From the NCBI RefSeq assembly GCF_010730055.1, contig NZ_AP022575.1, positions 1,116,001 through 1,180,000 of the forward strand: 64,000 nucleotides of DNA. The letters are read 5' to 3'. This document shows positions 25,451-34,198 of the stretch, piece after piece (positions within the stretch are counted from its first letter, which is position 1; each line of letters opens with the position of its first letter). This DNA is from Mycobacterium shinjukuense. Its GTDB lineage: Bacteria > Actinomycetota > Actinomycetes > Mycobacteriales > Mycobacteriaceae. Under the pieces are notes generated by a model. The model saw only the letters and a program-made list of their open reading frames with translations, did not search any database and had not been told where the DNA came from. Made by a program: the position numbers and the translations under genes.

Positions 25451-26589
25451 TGCTGATCTCCCGCACGCTGCAGGCGCCGCGCTCGGCGCGCCGATTTTCC
25501 TGGTGGCACGAGTGGGCGGCACCGCTGTGGATCGGCTGCAACTTCTCGGCCTGGATGCGCCTGCTGATCCGTAACCGATTCGCCGTGCATTGGAGCCGCT
25601 GGCACTTCGCCGTCCTCTATACGTTTCTCAGCATCGTCAATTCATTGCTGGGTTGGGTTCAGAAAGCCGTGTTCGACAAGCGGGTGGCCGAGACGGTGAT
25701 CGCCGATCCGCCGATCTTCATCGTCGGGCACTGGCGCACCGGCACCACCTTGCTGCACGAACTGTTGGTCCTCGACGATCGCCACACCGGTCCTACGGGT
25801 TACGAATGCCTTGCGCCGCACCACTTTCTACTGACCGAGTGGTTCGCACCGTGCGCCGAATTCCTGGTATCGAAGCATCGGGCCATGGACAACATGGACC
25901 TGAGCTTGCGTCACCCGCAGGAAGACGAGTTCGTGTGGTGCATGCAGGGGCAACCGTCGCCGTACCTGACCATCGCGTTCCCGAACCGGCCGCCGCAGTG
26001 TGAGCGGTATCTGGATTTGGAGCGGTTGACCCGGCGAGAGCTCGAAGAATGGAAACGGACGCTCTTCCGGTTTATTCAGCAGGTGTATTTCCGCCGTCGC
26101 AAGACGGTGATCCTGAAAAACCCAACGCACAGTTTCCGGATCAAGGTGCTGTTGGACATGTTTCCGCACGCGAAGTTCATCCACATCGTCCGCGATCCCC
26201 ATGTCGTCTTTCCCTCAACCATTCACCTGCACAAGTCGCTGTACCGCACGCACGGCCTGCAACGACCGACGTTCCAGGGATTGGATGACAAGGTGATGGC
26301 CACATACGTCGACCTGTATCGCAAGTTGGACGAAGGGCGAGAACTCGTTGATCCGTCACGCTTCTACGAATTGCGCTACGAGGATCTGATCAGTGATCCC
26401 GAAGGACAGCTGAGGCAGCTCTACGAGCACCTGGGATTGGGCGACTTCGAGCGATACCGGCCCCGGTTGCGGCAATACCTTGCCGACCATCAGGATTACC
26501 AAACCAACAGCTACCGGCTGACGGCCGAGCAGCGTGCGCTCATCGAGGAGCGCTGGGGCGAGATCATCGACCGCTACGGGTATCGGTAA
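25447..26589 (+). CDS. stf3: Sulfotransferase Stf3
   Basis: 380 residues. ATG 25447 overlaps the cyp128 stop (ATGA), indicating translational coupling. PAPS-binding motifs: 5'-phosphosulfate loop FIVGHWRTGTTLLHEL and 3'-phosphate motif FIHIVRDPHVVFPS. The N-terminal 75 residues are rich in Trp and aromatic residues with a hydrophobic stretch (FAVLYTFLSIVNSLLGW), consistent with membrane association and a lipid substrate. Known role of the M. tuberculosis homologue (Rv2267c): sulfation of hydroxylated menaquinone to sulfomenaquinone, a virulence-modulating lipid. Substrate here is inferred from the pairing. Confidence 0.92.
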   Translation: MMLISRTLQAPRSARRFSWWHEWAAPLWIGCNFSAWMRLLIRNRFAVHWSRWHFAVLYTFLSIVNSLLGWVQKAVFDKRVAETVIADPPIFIVGHWRTGTTLLHELLVLDDRHTGPTGYECLAPHHFLLTEWFAPCAEFLVSKHRAMDNMDLSLRHPQEDEFVWCMQGQPSPYLTIAFPNRPPQCERYLDLERLTRRELEEWKRTLFRFIQQVYFRRRKTVILKNPTHSFRIKVLLDMFPHAKFIHIVRDPHVVFPSTIHLHKSLYRTHGLQRPTFQGLDDKVMATYVDLYRKLDEGRELVDPSRFYELRYEDLISDPEGQLRQLYEHLGLGDFERYRPRLRQYLADHQDYQTNSYRLTAEQRALIEERWGEIIDRYGYR

Positions 26590-26606
26590 ACCGGCACCTC
26601 GTCGTG

Positions 26607-27911
26607 TCAGGCCGGCGGAGTCCAGGCGACGGGCAGCCTCTTGATGCCGTGAATGAACTGTGACAGCAGCCGCGCGGGCTCCTCGATCGCGACGATGTCG
26701 GGCATTTCGCGGCACAACTCGTCGAACACGACCCTGATCTCGCGCCGGGCCAGGTTGGCGCCCAGGCAGAAGTGGGCGCCCCCGCCACCGAAGCCGAGGT
26801 GCGGATTGGGGTTGCGGGCCACGTCGAAGGTCCACGGATCGGCGAACCGTGACTCGTCCCGGTTGGCCGAGCAATACCACAGCGAGACCTTGTCGCCGGC
26901 CGCCATCGTGGTGCCGCGCAGCGCAACGTCGTGGGTCAGGGTGCGTCGCATGTAGACCACCGGCGAGGACCACCGCACGATCTCCTCGACCGCGGTGGGC
27001 GCCAGCCGGTCGAAGTCCGACCACCACTTGTGCCGTTCCTCCGGGTAGCGAGACAGCGCGAGCACGCCGTGGCTGATCGCGTTGCGGGTCGTCTCGTTTC
27101 CGGCCACCACCAGCAGAATGAAAAACGACGCGATCTCCGACGACGACAGCCGCTCGCCGTCGACCTCGGCCTCCACCAGGCTGCTGGTCAGATCGTCGTG
27201 GTGATCGACGCGGCGGTCTTCCGCCAGCGCGGTGGCGTAGCTGCCGATGTCCATCGAAACCTGGACGAACTCGTCGAAATCGGTGGCCAGATCGGGATCC
27301 CCGTAGCCGAGAATCACGTTGGTCCAATGGAATATCCGCTGATGGTCCTCCTCGGGAATGCCCATCATGTCGCAGATGATCTGCAACGGCAGCGGCCCGG
27401 CGAGCTCGTTGACCAGATCGGCTTGGCCGTCGGGGTGATTGGCGATCATCGCCGCGACCAGCCGGTGGGCCCGATCCCGCACCGAGGCCTCGATGCGGGC
27501 CACCACCTTCGGCGTGAACGCCCTGCTGACGATCGAGCGCAGCCGCTGGTGTCGCGGATCGTCGAGCACGATCATCGAGCCGAAATACTCGGATACCTCC
27601 GGTGTCTGGTCGTTGATCGTGATGTTGGGGCTGGAGCTGAAGATGTCCGGATGACGGCTGGCGTAGAAGACGTCGTCGTAGCGGGTGAGCGCCCAGTGCC
27701 CCGCGCCCCCGGCGAGCCCCGGCAGCTCGAGCGCGGGCCAGAACGAAATCGGCGCCTGGCGCCGCAAGGTGGCGAAGGCGCCGTCGCGAATGTCGTCGTC
27801 GAGTTCCCAGAAGTCCAGCGACCCCAGATCAATGTCGCTGATCGGAATCTTCGGCGGTGCGGCCCCGTTCACCCGAGTGGCAATGCCCGTGGGGCCGGTC
27901 TTGAGGCCCAT
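26607..27911 (-). CDS. cyp124: Cytochrome P450 CYP124
   Basis: 434 residues. I-helix LLVVAGNETTRN, K-helix EEIVRW, and heme loop FGGGGAHFCLGANLARRE with the axial Cys. CYP124 enzymes omega-hydroxylate methyl-branched lipids (phytanic acid, cholesterol side chain, isoprenoids). It converges on stf3 with 17 bases between, the same neighbourhood as in M. tuberculosis (Rv2266-Rv2268c). CYP124 could act on related isoprenoid substrates. Confidence 0.92.
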   Translation of the reverse strand: MGLKTGPTGIATRVNGAAPPKIPISDIDLGSLDFWELDDDIRDGAFATLRRQAPISFWPALELPGLAGGAGHWALTRYDDVFYASRHPDIFSSSPNITINDQTPEVSEYFGSMIVLDDPRHQRLRSIVSRAFTPKVVARIEASVRDRAHRLVAAMIANHPDGQADLVNELAGPLPLQIICDMMGIPEEDHQRIFHWTNVILGYGDPDLATDFDEFVQVSMDIGSYATALAEDRRVDHHDDLTSSLVEAEVDGERLSSSEIASFFILLVVAGNETTRNAISHGVLALSRYPEERHKWWSDFDRLAPTAVEEIVRWSSPVVYMRRTLTHDVALRGTTMAAGDKVSLWYCSANRDESRFADPWTFDVARNPNPHLGFGGGGAHFCLGANLARREIRVVFDELCREMPDIVAIEEPARLLSQFIHGIKRLPVAWTPPA

Positions 27912-28012
27912 CGCGATCCTCCTCGCTACCGCTTCGCCGATGAAGCGCCCATCACAGGCGAGCTTAGACCGCCCGCCAGTCTTTCCGGACGCGCAGCGAG
28001 CCGGCGCTTTGG

Positions 28013-28384
28013 TCAGTGCGAGCAGACGGCCCTTCCGGGAAGTCCGGTCGACTTCGCGTCATTCACCACGTTGCCGTCGAGCAGGATTCTGCAGGCTATG
28101 GTGCCCGGCCCCTGCGCGCTGAGCACGAACACCTGACCACCGAACGCGGTGAACTCCGTCGACCAGGGCAGCGGCACGTTTGTCGCTCGCTGCTGACCGG
28201 TGGCGGTTTGGTACGAGATGAATTCGGCGATGCCGGTGCCGCTCACCTCGTAGCGGACCCGCGGGAGATCGTCCGCGGTTGCAACACCACACGTGGCCGC
28301 GAGGCCCATACCCATAGCCAACAGGATCGAGGGCCCACTAAGACGCGTCATCTGGGGTAGCTTGGCTCCGAGTCGACTGGTCAT
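28013..28384 (-). CDS. Secreted MmpS-C-terminal-like protein
   Basis: About 123 residues from ATG 28384; ATG 28351 and GTG 28405 are also in frame. A signal peptide (LSGPSILLAMGMGLAATCGVATA) precedes a beta-rich domain: VRYEVSGTGIAEFISYQTAT, TNVPLPWSTEFTA and GTIACRILLDGNVV. The YEVxGxGxAxxISY...PLPW pattern is that of the periplasmic part of MmpS proteins, partners of MmpL lipid exporters. Here the transmembrane anchor is replaced by a cleavable-looking signal and no mmpL is nearby. Two Cys (ACRI, AVCSH) could form a disulfide. Confidence 0.75.
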   Translation of the reverse strand: MTSRLGAKLPQMTRLSGPSILLAMGMGLAATCGVATADDLPRVRYEVSGTGIAEFISYQTATGQQRATNVPLPWSTEFTAFGGQVFVLSAQGPGTIACRILLDGNVVNDAKSTGLPGRAVCSH

Positions 28385-28996
28385 GGTGTCCCATCGTGTC
28401 ACCACCGAAGACGGCGCACCAGGGGTTGCATACCGCTGCCGCCGGGTGTATTTGGGGGCGGTTCGACGTGGTCTAGCACAGGCCTAGCGCCGGGGGTCAC
28501 GCGGCGTTCCAGCCGTCACACCAGCACCGGCAGCCGGTCATGACATGCTGCCAAAAAAGCGATGTCACATGCGATGTCACCACGCACCTATGTCGGAATC
28601 GAAGGGGGTTGGCGTCAGCAACCCCGACAAGGTCGGTCGCGGCGTCGGCGATATCCGCGGGCTAGCGCCGGTGGGCATCACCGCCACCGACGACGTCGAC
28701 GCCCTGATCGCGCTCAAACCCGACGCGCTGGTGCACTGCGGGCCCACGGCGATGCACGCCAAGGCGAACATCTCTCTGGGTCACGCGCTTGCTACGGGCC
28801 GGCGCTGGATCACCGCGCTGGAGCTGCCGCTGATTCCCGGTACGGGTACCAGCCCTGAACAGCCCGGACGGCCCCGACCGGGTCGTTGTCGCGCTCACGA
28901 ATAGCCGAGGCAGAGACTGGCTATAGGTATAACCGAATAGATTGGCGGTCGGCGGGATCGTTCGGGCATTGCCGCCGAACACGGGGATTGGACCAT
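28385..28996. other. Gap holding a gene fragment and the promoter of the Hsp70-like gene
   Basis: Contains a reductase fragment (28590-28770, separate entry). The rest has no recognisable gene. A TATAGGTATAA stretch at 28921-28931 could belong to the promoter of the gene starting at 28997. Confidence 0.4.
28590..28770 (+). pseudogene. Fragment of a dihydrodipicolinate-reductase-like (DapB-N/Rossmann) protein
   Basis: In the plus frame, GVGVSNPDKVGRGVGDI is followed by VGITATDDVDALIALKPDAL and VHCGPTAMHAKANI. This is an internal piece of mycobacterial proteins of about 350 residues with a DapB-like N-terminal domain. The N-terminal Rossmann GxGxxG and everything after the NI are missing, and the next codons (SLGHALATGRRW) do not resemble the family. 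There is no ribosome site. It is best read as a deletion remnant. Confidence 0.6.
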
Positions 28997-30901
28997 ATGG
29001 CAGAAGGAGCTCGGCCCGCGCTGGGTCTTTCGATCGGTGCCACCAACCTGGCGGCCGTGACTGCCGACCACGCCATCACCCGCACGCCCGTGCTGACGCT
29101 GTATCGGCAGCGCCCGCCCGAGGTCGGCGTACCGTCGGAGAACCCGCGGCTGGATGAGCCCGGCCTGGTGATCTCCGACTTCGTGGACCGGGTGGGGGAT
29201 CCGGTCGGCATCGTGGCTGCCGACGGCTCGACGCACCGCAGCGAGGCCTTGGTCGCCGACGGGTTGCGGGCACTTGCCTATGCCGCCACCGGCGGCCGCG
29301 CCCTGCCCGACAGCGTCGCGGTGACCCATCCCGCCCACTGGGGGTCCGCCGCGGTGGACGCGCTGGGTGCGGCGTTGACCCGGGTGTCGGAGTGGTCGCA
29401 GGGGGCGCATCGGCTGTCCGTGATCCCGGATGTCGCCGCGGCGCTGTTTGCGGTGCGGGTCGACCCGGGCATGCCGGCACGCGGGATCGTCGCGGTGTGT
29501 GACTTCGGTGGCAGCGGCACAAGCATCACCCTGGTCGATGCCGCCGGCGAGTATCAGCCGGTGGCCCCTACCGTGCGCCATCACGACTTCTCCGGCGATG
29601 TGATCGACCAATCGCTGCTGACCTATGTGATGTCCCACATGCCCGCCACAGGTTCGTTCGACCCGTCCAGTACCCCGGCCATCGGCTCGCTGACCCGGCT
29701 GCGGATCGCGTGCCGAAAAGCTAAAGAGCAGCTGTCGTCGAGCACGGTGACGACCCTGGTCGACGGGCTGCCGGGGATGCTCGGGGAGATCCGGCTCACC
29801 AGAAACGAACTCGAGGGCACCATCCGCGGTTCCCTGGACGGGGTCGTCGCGGCCCTGGAACGAGCCTTGGGGCGCAGCGGAATCCACGCGGCGAATCTTG
29901 CGGCGATCGTTTCCGTCGGTGGTGGAGCCAACATCCCGGCGGTCACCACGACGCTGTCGGGACACTTCGGTGTTCCGGTGATCACCACGCCACGTCCGCA
30001 GCTGACGGCCGCGATCGGCGGCGCGTTACGGGCCGCGCGCGGGCCCGAAGACACCAGCGCGACCGTGCTGAACCCGGCGGCGTCGGCGACCGCGCCGGCG
30101 CTGGTGCCACCGGTGCCGGAATCGGTCCCAGAGCCGGTCTCGACCGGGCAGCCCGCGCTGGCGTGGTCTGAGGCCGATGATGACTCCCGCGTCTTGACGG
30201 TTGGCACCGGGGCCGGTGGTTCCCGGTTCACCGGCGCCCGTCCGCAGTTGATGTTCGACCGCGACGCCCGCGCGGAGCCGGAGTCCGCGCCCCCGGTGAT
30301 GCCCTGGTATCGCCTGCCCGCGGTGATCGTCGTCGGCTCGGCGGTGGCGGTGCTGCTGGTGGGTGCCGCGGTGGCGATCGGGTTGAGCTCCGGCGACCAG
30401 CCAGCGACGCGGTCGCCGGGGGTGAGTACGGCCCCCGCACCGACGTCGTCCGTGCCGGCTTCACCCGCGCCCGCTTCGGCTGTGCCGGGTGGTCGAACCC
30501 CCGAGCCGGCGTCGCCGCCTCCGGCGCCAAGCAGCCAACAACCCCCACCGCCTACCCAGCAGGCACCCGCGGCACCACCCCAGTCGACCGAGACTCCGCC
30601 ACCGACCACTGAAACCACGGCCCCGCCCTCGACGACGAGCACGCCGCCGGTGACGACAACGCCGCCGGTGACCACCACGCCACCAGCGACCACACAGCCG
30701 CCAGCGACCACACAGCCACCGGCGACCACACAGCCCGGAACGACACAGGCCCCGACGCTGCCCAGTCCGCCGCCGATTCCGCCGATCCCGCCGATTCCGG
30801 ACATTCCGCACATCCCCGGAATTAGCCTTCCCGGGATCACCCAGGTGCCGGGGATCGGCCTCTTAACGCCGCGCCCGGCAGCGCGCGGTCACTGGGGGTA
30901 G
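28997..30901 (+). CDS. Actin/Hsp70-like membrane protein with a Pro/Thr-rich tail (Rv2264c type)
   Basis: 634 residues from ATG 28997. Residues 1-340 follow the Hsp70-actin fold: LGLSIGATNLAAV (phosphate 1), VCDFGGSGTSITLVD (phosphate 2) and IVSVGGGANIPAV (adenosine), with CRKAKEQLSSS as in DnaK-like proteins. No substrate-binding domain follows. About residues 437-462 form one membrane helix (LPAVIVVGSAVAVLLVGAAV). The remainder is low-complexity Pro/Thr/Ser, so it probably lies outside the membrane. Rv2264c, its likely counterpart, is of unknown function. The 3' end overlaps the converging SDR gene by 13 bases. Confidence 0.85.
   Translation: MAEGARPALGLSIGATNLAAVTADHAITRTPVLTLYRQRPPEVGVPSENPRLDEPGLVISDFVDRVGDPVGIVAADGSTHRSEALVADGLRALAYAATGGRALPDSVAVTHPAHWGSAAVDALGAALTRVSEWSQGAHRLSVIPDVAAALFAVRVDPGMPARGIVAVCDFGGSGTSITLVDAAGEYQPVAPTVRHHDFSGDVIDQSLLTYVMSHMPATGSFDPSSTPAIGSLTRLRIACRKAKEQLSSSTVTTLVDGLPGMLGEIRLTRNELEGTIRGSLDGVVAALERALGRSGIHAANLAAIVSVGGGANIPAVTTTLSGHFGVPVITTPRPQLTAAIGGALRAARGPEDTSATVLNPAASATAPALVPPVPESVPEPVSTGQPALAWSEADDDSRVLTVGTGAGGSRFTGARPQLMFDRDARAEPESAPPVMPWYRLPAVIVVGSAVAVLLVGAAVAIGLSSGDQPATRSPGVSTAPAPTSSVPASPAPASAVPGGRTPEPASPPPAPSSQQPPPPTQQAPAAPPQSTETPPPTTETTAPPSTTSTPPVTTTPPVTTTPPATTQPPATTQPPATTQPGTTQAPTLPSPPPIPPIPPIPDIPHIPGISLPGITQVPGIGLLTPRPAARGHWG
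30680..30733 (+). repeat. Three 18-bp tandem repeats in the Pro/Thr tail
   Basis: The unit CCRCCRGCGACCACACAG occurs at 30680-30697, 30698-30715 and 30716-30733 with one or two base changes, encoding PPATTQ three times. Related TTTPPVTT units lie just before. Copy number may vary between strains without breaking the frame. Confidence 0.85.
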
Positions 30902-31836
30902 GTGACACCGGTGAGTCGTTCGGAAAGCTCCCAAAGTCGTTGGCTGTCAACATCATTACGGGCACGCGCGGACACCTTGGCCTCCCGGACGCCGCCAGCG
31001 GCGGCCTCGTAAATCCCGGTGGGTCCGTAGAACGCCCCGCCTTCGGCCCGCGGCGTGGCGGCCGCATAGAGCGCGGGCAGGATCCCTTCGTCGATCTCCT
31101 GCCACAGGAACGGAGCAAAACGCCATGACGTCTTGTGCAACCGCGCCATCAGCGACGGCTTGTCGCGGCCATGCGATGGCCCGCTGATCTGCAGGTTGGT
31201 CTTGGTCAACCCGGGGTGCGCGGCATTGGACGTGATGCCCCAGCCGGCGGCACGGCTGCGGCGGTCCAGCTGGCGGGCGAACATCAAGACCGCCAGCTTC
31301 GACTGGCCGTACGCCGCCATCGGCGCGTACGACTTCTCAAACTGCACGTCGTCGAAGTGGATGCGGGCACGCCGGGCCGCCAGGCTGCTCACCGAGACCA
31401 CGCGTGCGCCTTGCGCCGCGCGCAACAGCGGCAGCACGTGCGCGGTGAGCGCGAAGTGTCCGAGATGGTTGCTGCCGAACTGCAATTCGAAGCCGTCGGC
31501 GGTCGTGTCGCGTTCCGGCGGCGTCATCACGCCGGCATTGTTGATCAGGATGTCGATCGGGCGGCCCTCGGAGTTGAGTTGTTCACCCAAGGCGGCGACG
31601 GAGGCCAGCGACGACAGGTCGAGGGCTTTGATGGTCAGCTTGGCGTCAGGAACCGTGACGCGGATCTGCTCGATGGCCGCCTCACCCTTGGCGCGGTTGC
31701 GGATCGCCATCACCACCTCGGCGCCGGCCGCCGACAGCCGGCGGGCCAGCCCGAACCCCAGACCGCTGTTGGCCCCGGTGACGACGGCCAGCTTCCCGCA
31801 CAGATCGGGCACGGCGGCGACCAGATCGTTGGCCAT
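30889..31836 (-). CDS. Short-chain dehydrogenase/reductase (Rv2263 type)
   Basis: 315 residues from ATG 31836 with GGAAAGGA upstream; the frame is open far upstream without coding character. Classical SDR signatures: cofactor loop VVTGANSGLGFGLARRL, NNAGVM, catalytic Ser in VVSVSSLA and AYGQSKLA (YxxxK). The length and the late LWQEIDEGILPALYAA region fit the retinol-dehydrogenase/WWOX-like branch, with NADP preference suggested by the Arg after the first loop (AIRNRAKG). Substrate unknown. It is divergent from the Lnt-like gene. Confidence 0.88.
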   Translation of the reverse strand: MANDLVAAVPDLCGKLAVVTGANSGLGFGLARRLSAAGAEVVMAIRNRAKGEAAIEQIRVTVPDAKLTIKALDLSSLASVAALGEQLNSEGRPIDILINNAGVMTPPERDTTADGFELQFGSNHLGHFALTAHVLPLLRAAQGARVVSVSSLAARRARIHFDDVQFEKSYAPMAAYGQSKLAVLMFARQLDRRSRAAGWGITSNAAHPGLTKTNLQISGPSHGRDKPSLMARLHKTSWRFAPFLWQEIDEGILPALYAAATPRAEGGAFYGPTGIYEAAAGGVREAKVSARARNDVDSQRLWELSERLTGVTYPQ

Positions 31837-31906
31837 GCTTATGAATCCTTTCCGGTGGCGCCCGTCCAGTGTGCTCCGTTTCTCGCCGTCAGCGAATCCG
31901 AGCGGC

Positions 31907-33427
31907 ATGCTGATCGTCATGGGCGTCAACTGGGTTCGACAGCGCGTCCCTGGCTGGGTGGCGGGGTTGATCTCTGGGACGCTACCGGCGCTGGCGTTTC
32001 CCGCGCCGGCGTGGTGGTGGCTGGCGTGGGTCGGTGTCGTTCCGCTGCTCTTGGTGGTGCGGGCCGCGCCGACGCCGTGGGCGGGTGCGGTGCGGGGTTG
32101 GTGGGGTCTTGGGGGATTCATCGCGACCAGCCAGTACTGGCTGATAAGCAGCGTCGGTCCGCTGCTGGTGCTGCTGGCCGTGGGACTCGGGGCGCTGTGG
32201 CTGCCGTGGGGGTGCGTCGTGCACCGGCTGTTGTCGGGGCCGATGACCTTCGGCCGCACGGCCGCCGCGCTGGTCGTGGTGCCCAGCGTGTGGGTGGCCG
32301 CCGAAGCGGTGCGGTCCTGGCCCTCGTTGGGCGGTCCCTGGGCGCTGCTGGGCGGGTCGCAGTGGAACCAGCCCGTCACCCTGGCATCGGCGTCCTTGGG
32401 CGGAGTGTGGCTGACCAGCCTTCTGGTGGTCGCTGTCAATACCGCCGTCGCCAGCGCGCTCGTGGCGCGAGGGCCGGCACGATTCGTCGCGCTGGGTGGT
32501 GCGGTGGCGTGTGCGGGACTCGGCCCGGTGTGGTACTTGCTGGGCCCGGCGCCCACCGCCGGTCCGCCGATCCGGGTGGCGCTGGTGCAGACCGGTGTGA
32601 TTGACGATGCGGCCGCCCGTGAGGCGGCCGGTGAGGTGATCACCGCAACCGTCGCGGGCCAGCGGCCGGACTTGGTGGTCTGGGGCGAAAGCAGCGTGGG
32701 GCAGGATCTGACCACACACCCCGAGGTCCTGGCCCGCCTGGTGGAGCTGTCTAGGCGGGTGGGTGCGGATCTTCTGGTCAACGTCGACGCGCCGGCACCC
32801 GGGGGCGGCATCTACAAGGCGGCGGTGCTCGTCGGCGAACACGGAGCACAGGGCAGTTACCGCAAAACCCGCCTGGTGCCGTTCGGTGAATACGTACCGC
32901 TGAGGCCGATTCTCGGCGGGATCACCCGGCACAGCAAGGCCGCTGCGGTGGACCGACGGCGCGGTCCCGGGCCGGTGGTGCTGCACGCTGGTCACCTCGC
33001 CATCGGACCACTGATCAGCTACGAGACGACGTTCTCCGATCTGGCCCGCCGCGACGCACTGCTCGGTGCCGAGCTACTGGTGTACCAGAGCTCCACCTCG
33101 ACGTTTCAGGGCAGTTGGGCTCAACCGCAGCTGGCCGGTCAACCCGCGGTGCGTGCCGTCGAGGTGGGTCGCCCGGCGGTGCATGTCGGGTTGTCCGGCG
33201 ACAGCTCGGCCTTCGATCCGCGGGGGCGCCGGCTGGCGTGGTGCCCGTCGGACTTCAGGGGTGTCGTCGTGGTCAGCGTTCCGTTGGGATCGACTGCCAC
33301 GTTGTACCAACGCTTGGGGGACTGGGTGCCGCTGACGTCGGTTGTGGTGCTTGCGGGGTTTTTCAGCTATGGCCTGCTTGGGCGTCGTCGAATGCGCGCG
33401 TCCGTGACAGACTGCGTGGATGAATAG
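31907..33427 (+). CDS. Apolipoprotein N-acyltransferase paralogue with Ser in place of the catalytic Cys
   Basis: 506 residues from ATG 31907 (ATG 31919 also possible). Six or more hydrophobic helices fill residues 10-225, followed by a nitrilase-fold domain. The Lnt triad is expected as Glu-Lys-Cys: Glu261 (VVWGESS) and Lys320 (SYRKTRLVPFGEYVP) are present, but the Cys of IC(Y/F)E is Ser371 (PLISYETTF). In M. tuberculosis the corresponding region is split as Rv2262c/Rv2261c, while the main Lnt is Rv2051c. Acyl transfer through a Cys thioester cannot occur here, so this may be inactive or act differently. The stop overlaps the next gene by 8 bases. Confidence 0.87.
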   Translation: MLIVMGVNWVRQRVPGWVAGLISGTLPALAFPAPAWWWLAWVGVVPLLLVVRAAPTPWAGAVRGWWGLGGFIATSQYWLISSVGPLLVLLAVGLGALWLPWGCVVHRLLSGPMTFGRTAAALVVVPSVWVAAEAVRSWPSLGGPWALLGGSQWNQPVTLASASLGGVWLTSLLVVAVNTAVASALVARGPARFVALGGAVACAGLGPVWYLLGPAPTAGPPIRVALVQTGVIDDAAAREAAGEVITATVAGQRPDLVVWGESSVGQDLTTHPEVLARLVELSRRVGADLLVNVDAPAPGGGIYKAAVLVGEHGAQGSYRKTRLVPFGEYVPLRPILGGITRHSKAAAVDRRRGPGPVVLHAGHLAIGPLISYETTFSDLARRDALLGAELLVYQSSTSTFQGSWAQPQLAGQPAVRAVEVGRPAVHVGLSGDSSAFDPRGRRLAWCPSDFRGVVVVSVPLGSTATLYQRLGDWVPLTSVVVLAGFFSYGLLGRRRMRASVTDCVDE

Positions 33428-34118
33428 CAGACGGGTCGCCAAGGTTTCGTTGGCCGCCGCGGTGCTGATGGTGATGGTGGCGGTGGCCGGCGTCATCGTC
33501 TCCTTGGTGCTCAACGCGTTCTTTCTGGACAAGTACAACGCGTACGGCGAGGTGTCGATCCCGGGCTCGGGCAGCCTGCGGTTGCCCGCCGGGGAGGTCA
33601 CCGTCAGCCTGCACACCCTGGTTATCGGCAGTACCGGTGGCGGTGGCCTGCCGGTGCCGCCGCTGGGCGTCACGATCAACCCGCCCGAGGGTGTCCCGCA
33701 ACCCGTGGTGACCGAAAGCATCGGCAGCACAACGACAATCAACAACGACGCGCATGTGCGAGTGTGGCTGGCTCAGGTTCCGGTCGAGGGCACCTACACC
33801 ATCACCACCGACGGCCAAGTCGGCGGATACATCAATCCGCGGTTGGCCTTCGGTCACCGGAGTTCCTACGGCTATCTGGTGTGGGTGTTCGTTGCCGTGT
33901 TCGTCGTCGGCTTGATCGATCTGACGCTGTCGGTGATCTGGCTGGCTCGCACCCGGCACAGGGTCGCCACCCCCGTCGTCTCGATGTCGGCCTACGAACC
34001 CACCGATGATGGAGTCAGCATCGAGCGACTCAAAACCATTGCAGCGCTGCGTGATTCTGGTGCGCTGACCCACGAGGAGTTCGAGGCCGAGAAACGACGG
34101 ATCCTCGACGGGTACTAG
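33420..34118 (+). CDS. Two-helix membrane protein with a C-terminal SHOCT domain
   Basis: 232 residues. ATG 33420 overlaps the Lnt-paralogue stop by 8 bases. An N-terminal membrane helix (LAAAVLMVMVAVAGVIVSLVL) is followed by a ~125-residue beta-rich extracytoplasmic part, a second helix (YLVWVFVAVFVVGLIDLTL) and a cytoplasmic tail ending in SHOCT, IERLKTIAALRDSGALTHEEF then EAEKRRIL. SHOCT modules are short oligomerisation or partner-binding helices. The function is unknown; coupling with the Lnt paralogue suggests they work together at the membrane. Confidence 0.8.
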   Translation: MNSRRVAKVSLAAAVLMVMVAVAGVIVSLVLNAFFLDKYNAYGEVSIPGSGSLRLPAGEVTVSLHTLVIGSTGGGGLPVPPLGVTINPPEGVPQPVVTESIGSTTTINNDAHVRVWLAQVPVEGTYTITTDGQVGGYINPRLAFGHRSSYGYLVWVFVAVFVVGLIDLTLSVIWLARTRHRVATPVVSMSAYEPTDDGVSIERLKTIAALRDSGALTHEEFEAEKRRILDGY

Positions 34119-34198
34119 CCCAACCACCGCGAGTGCGCGTGTTTGTACGCCGACACGCCGCTGCAGCCGGCATTTTGCGCGCGCTCACGGATCCAGGT

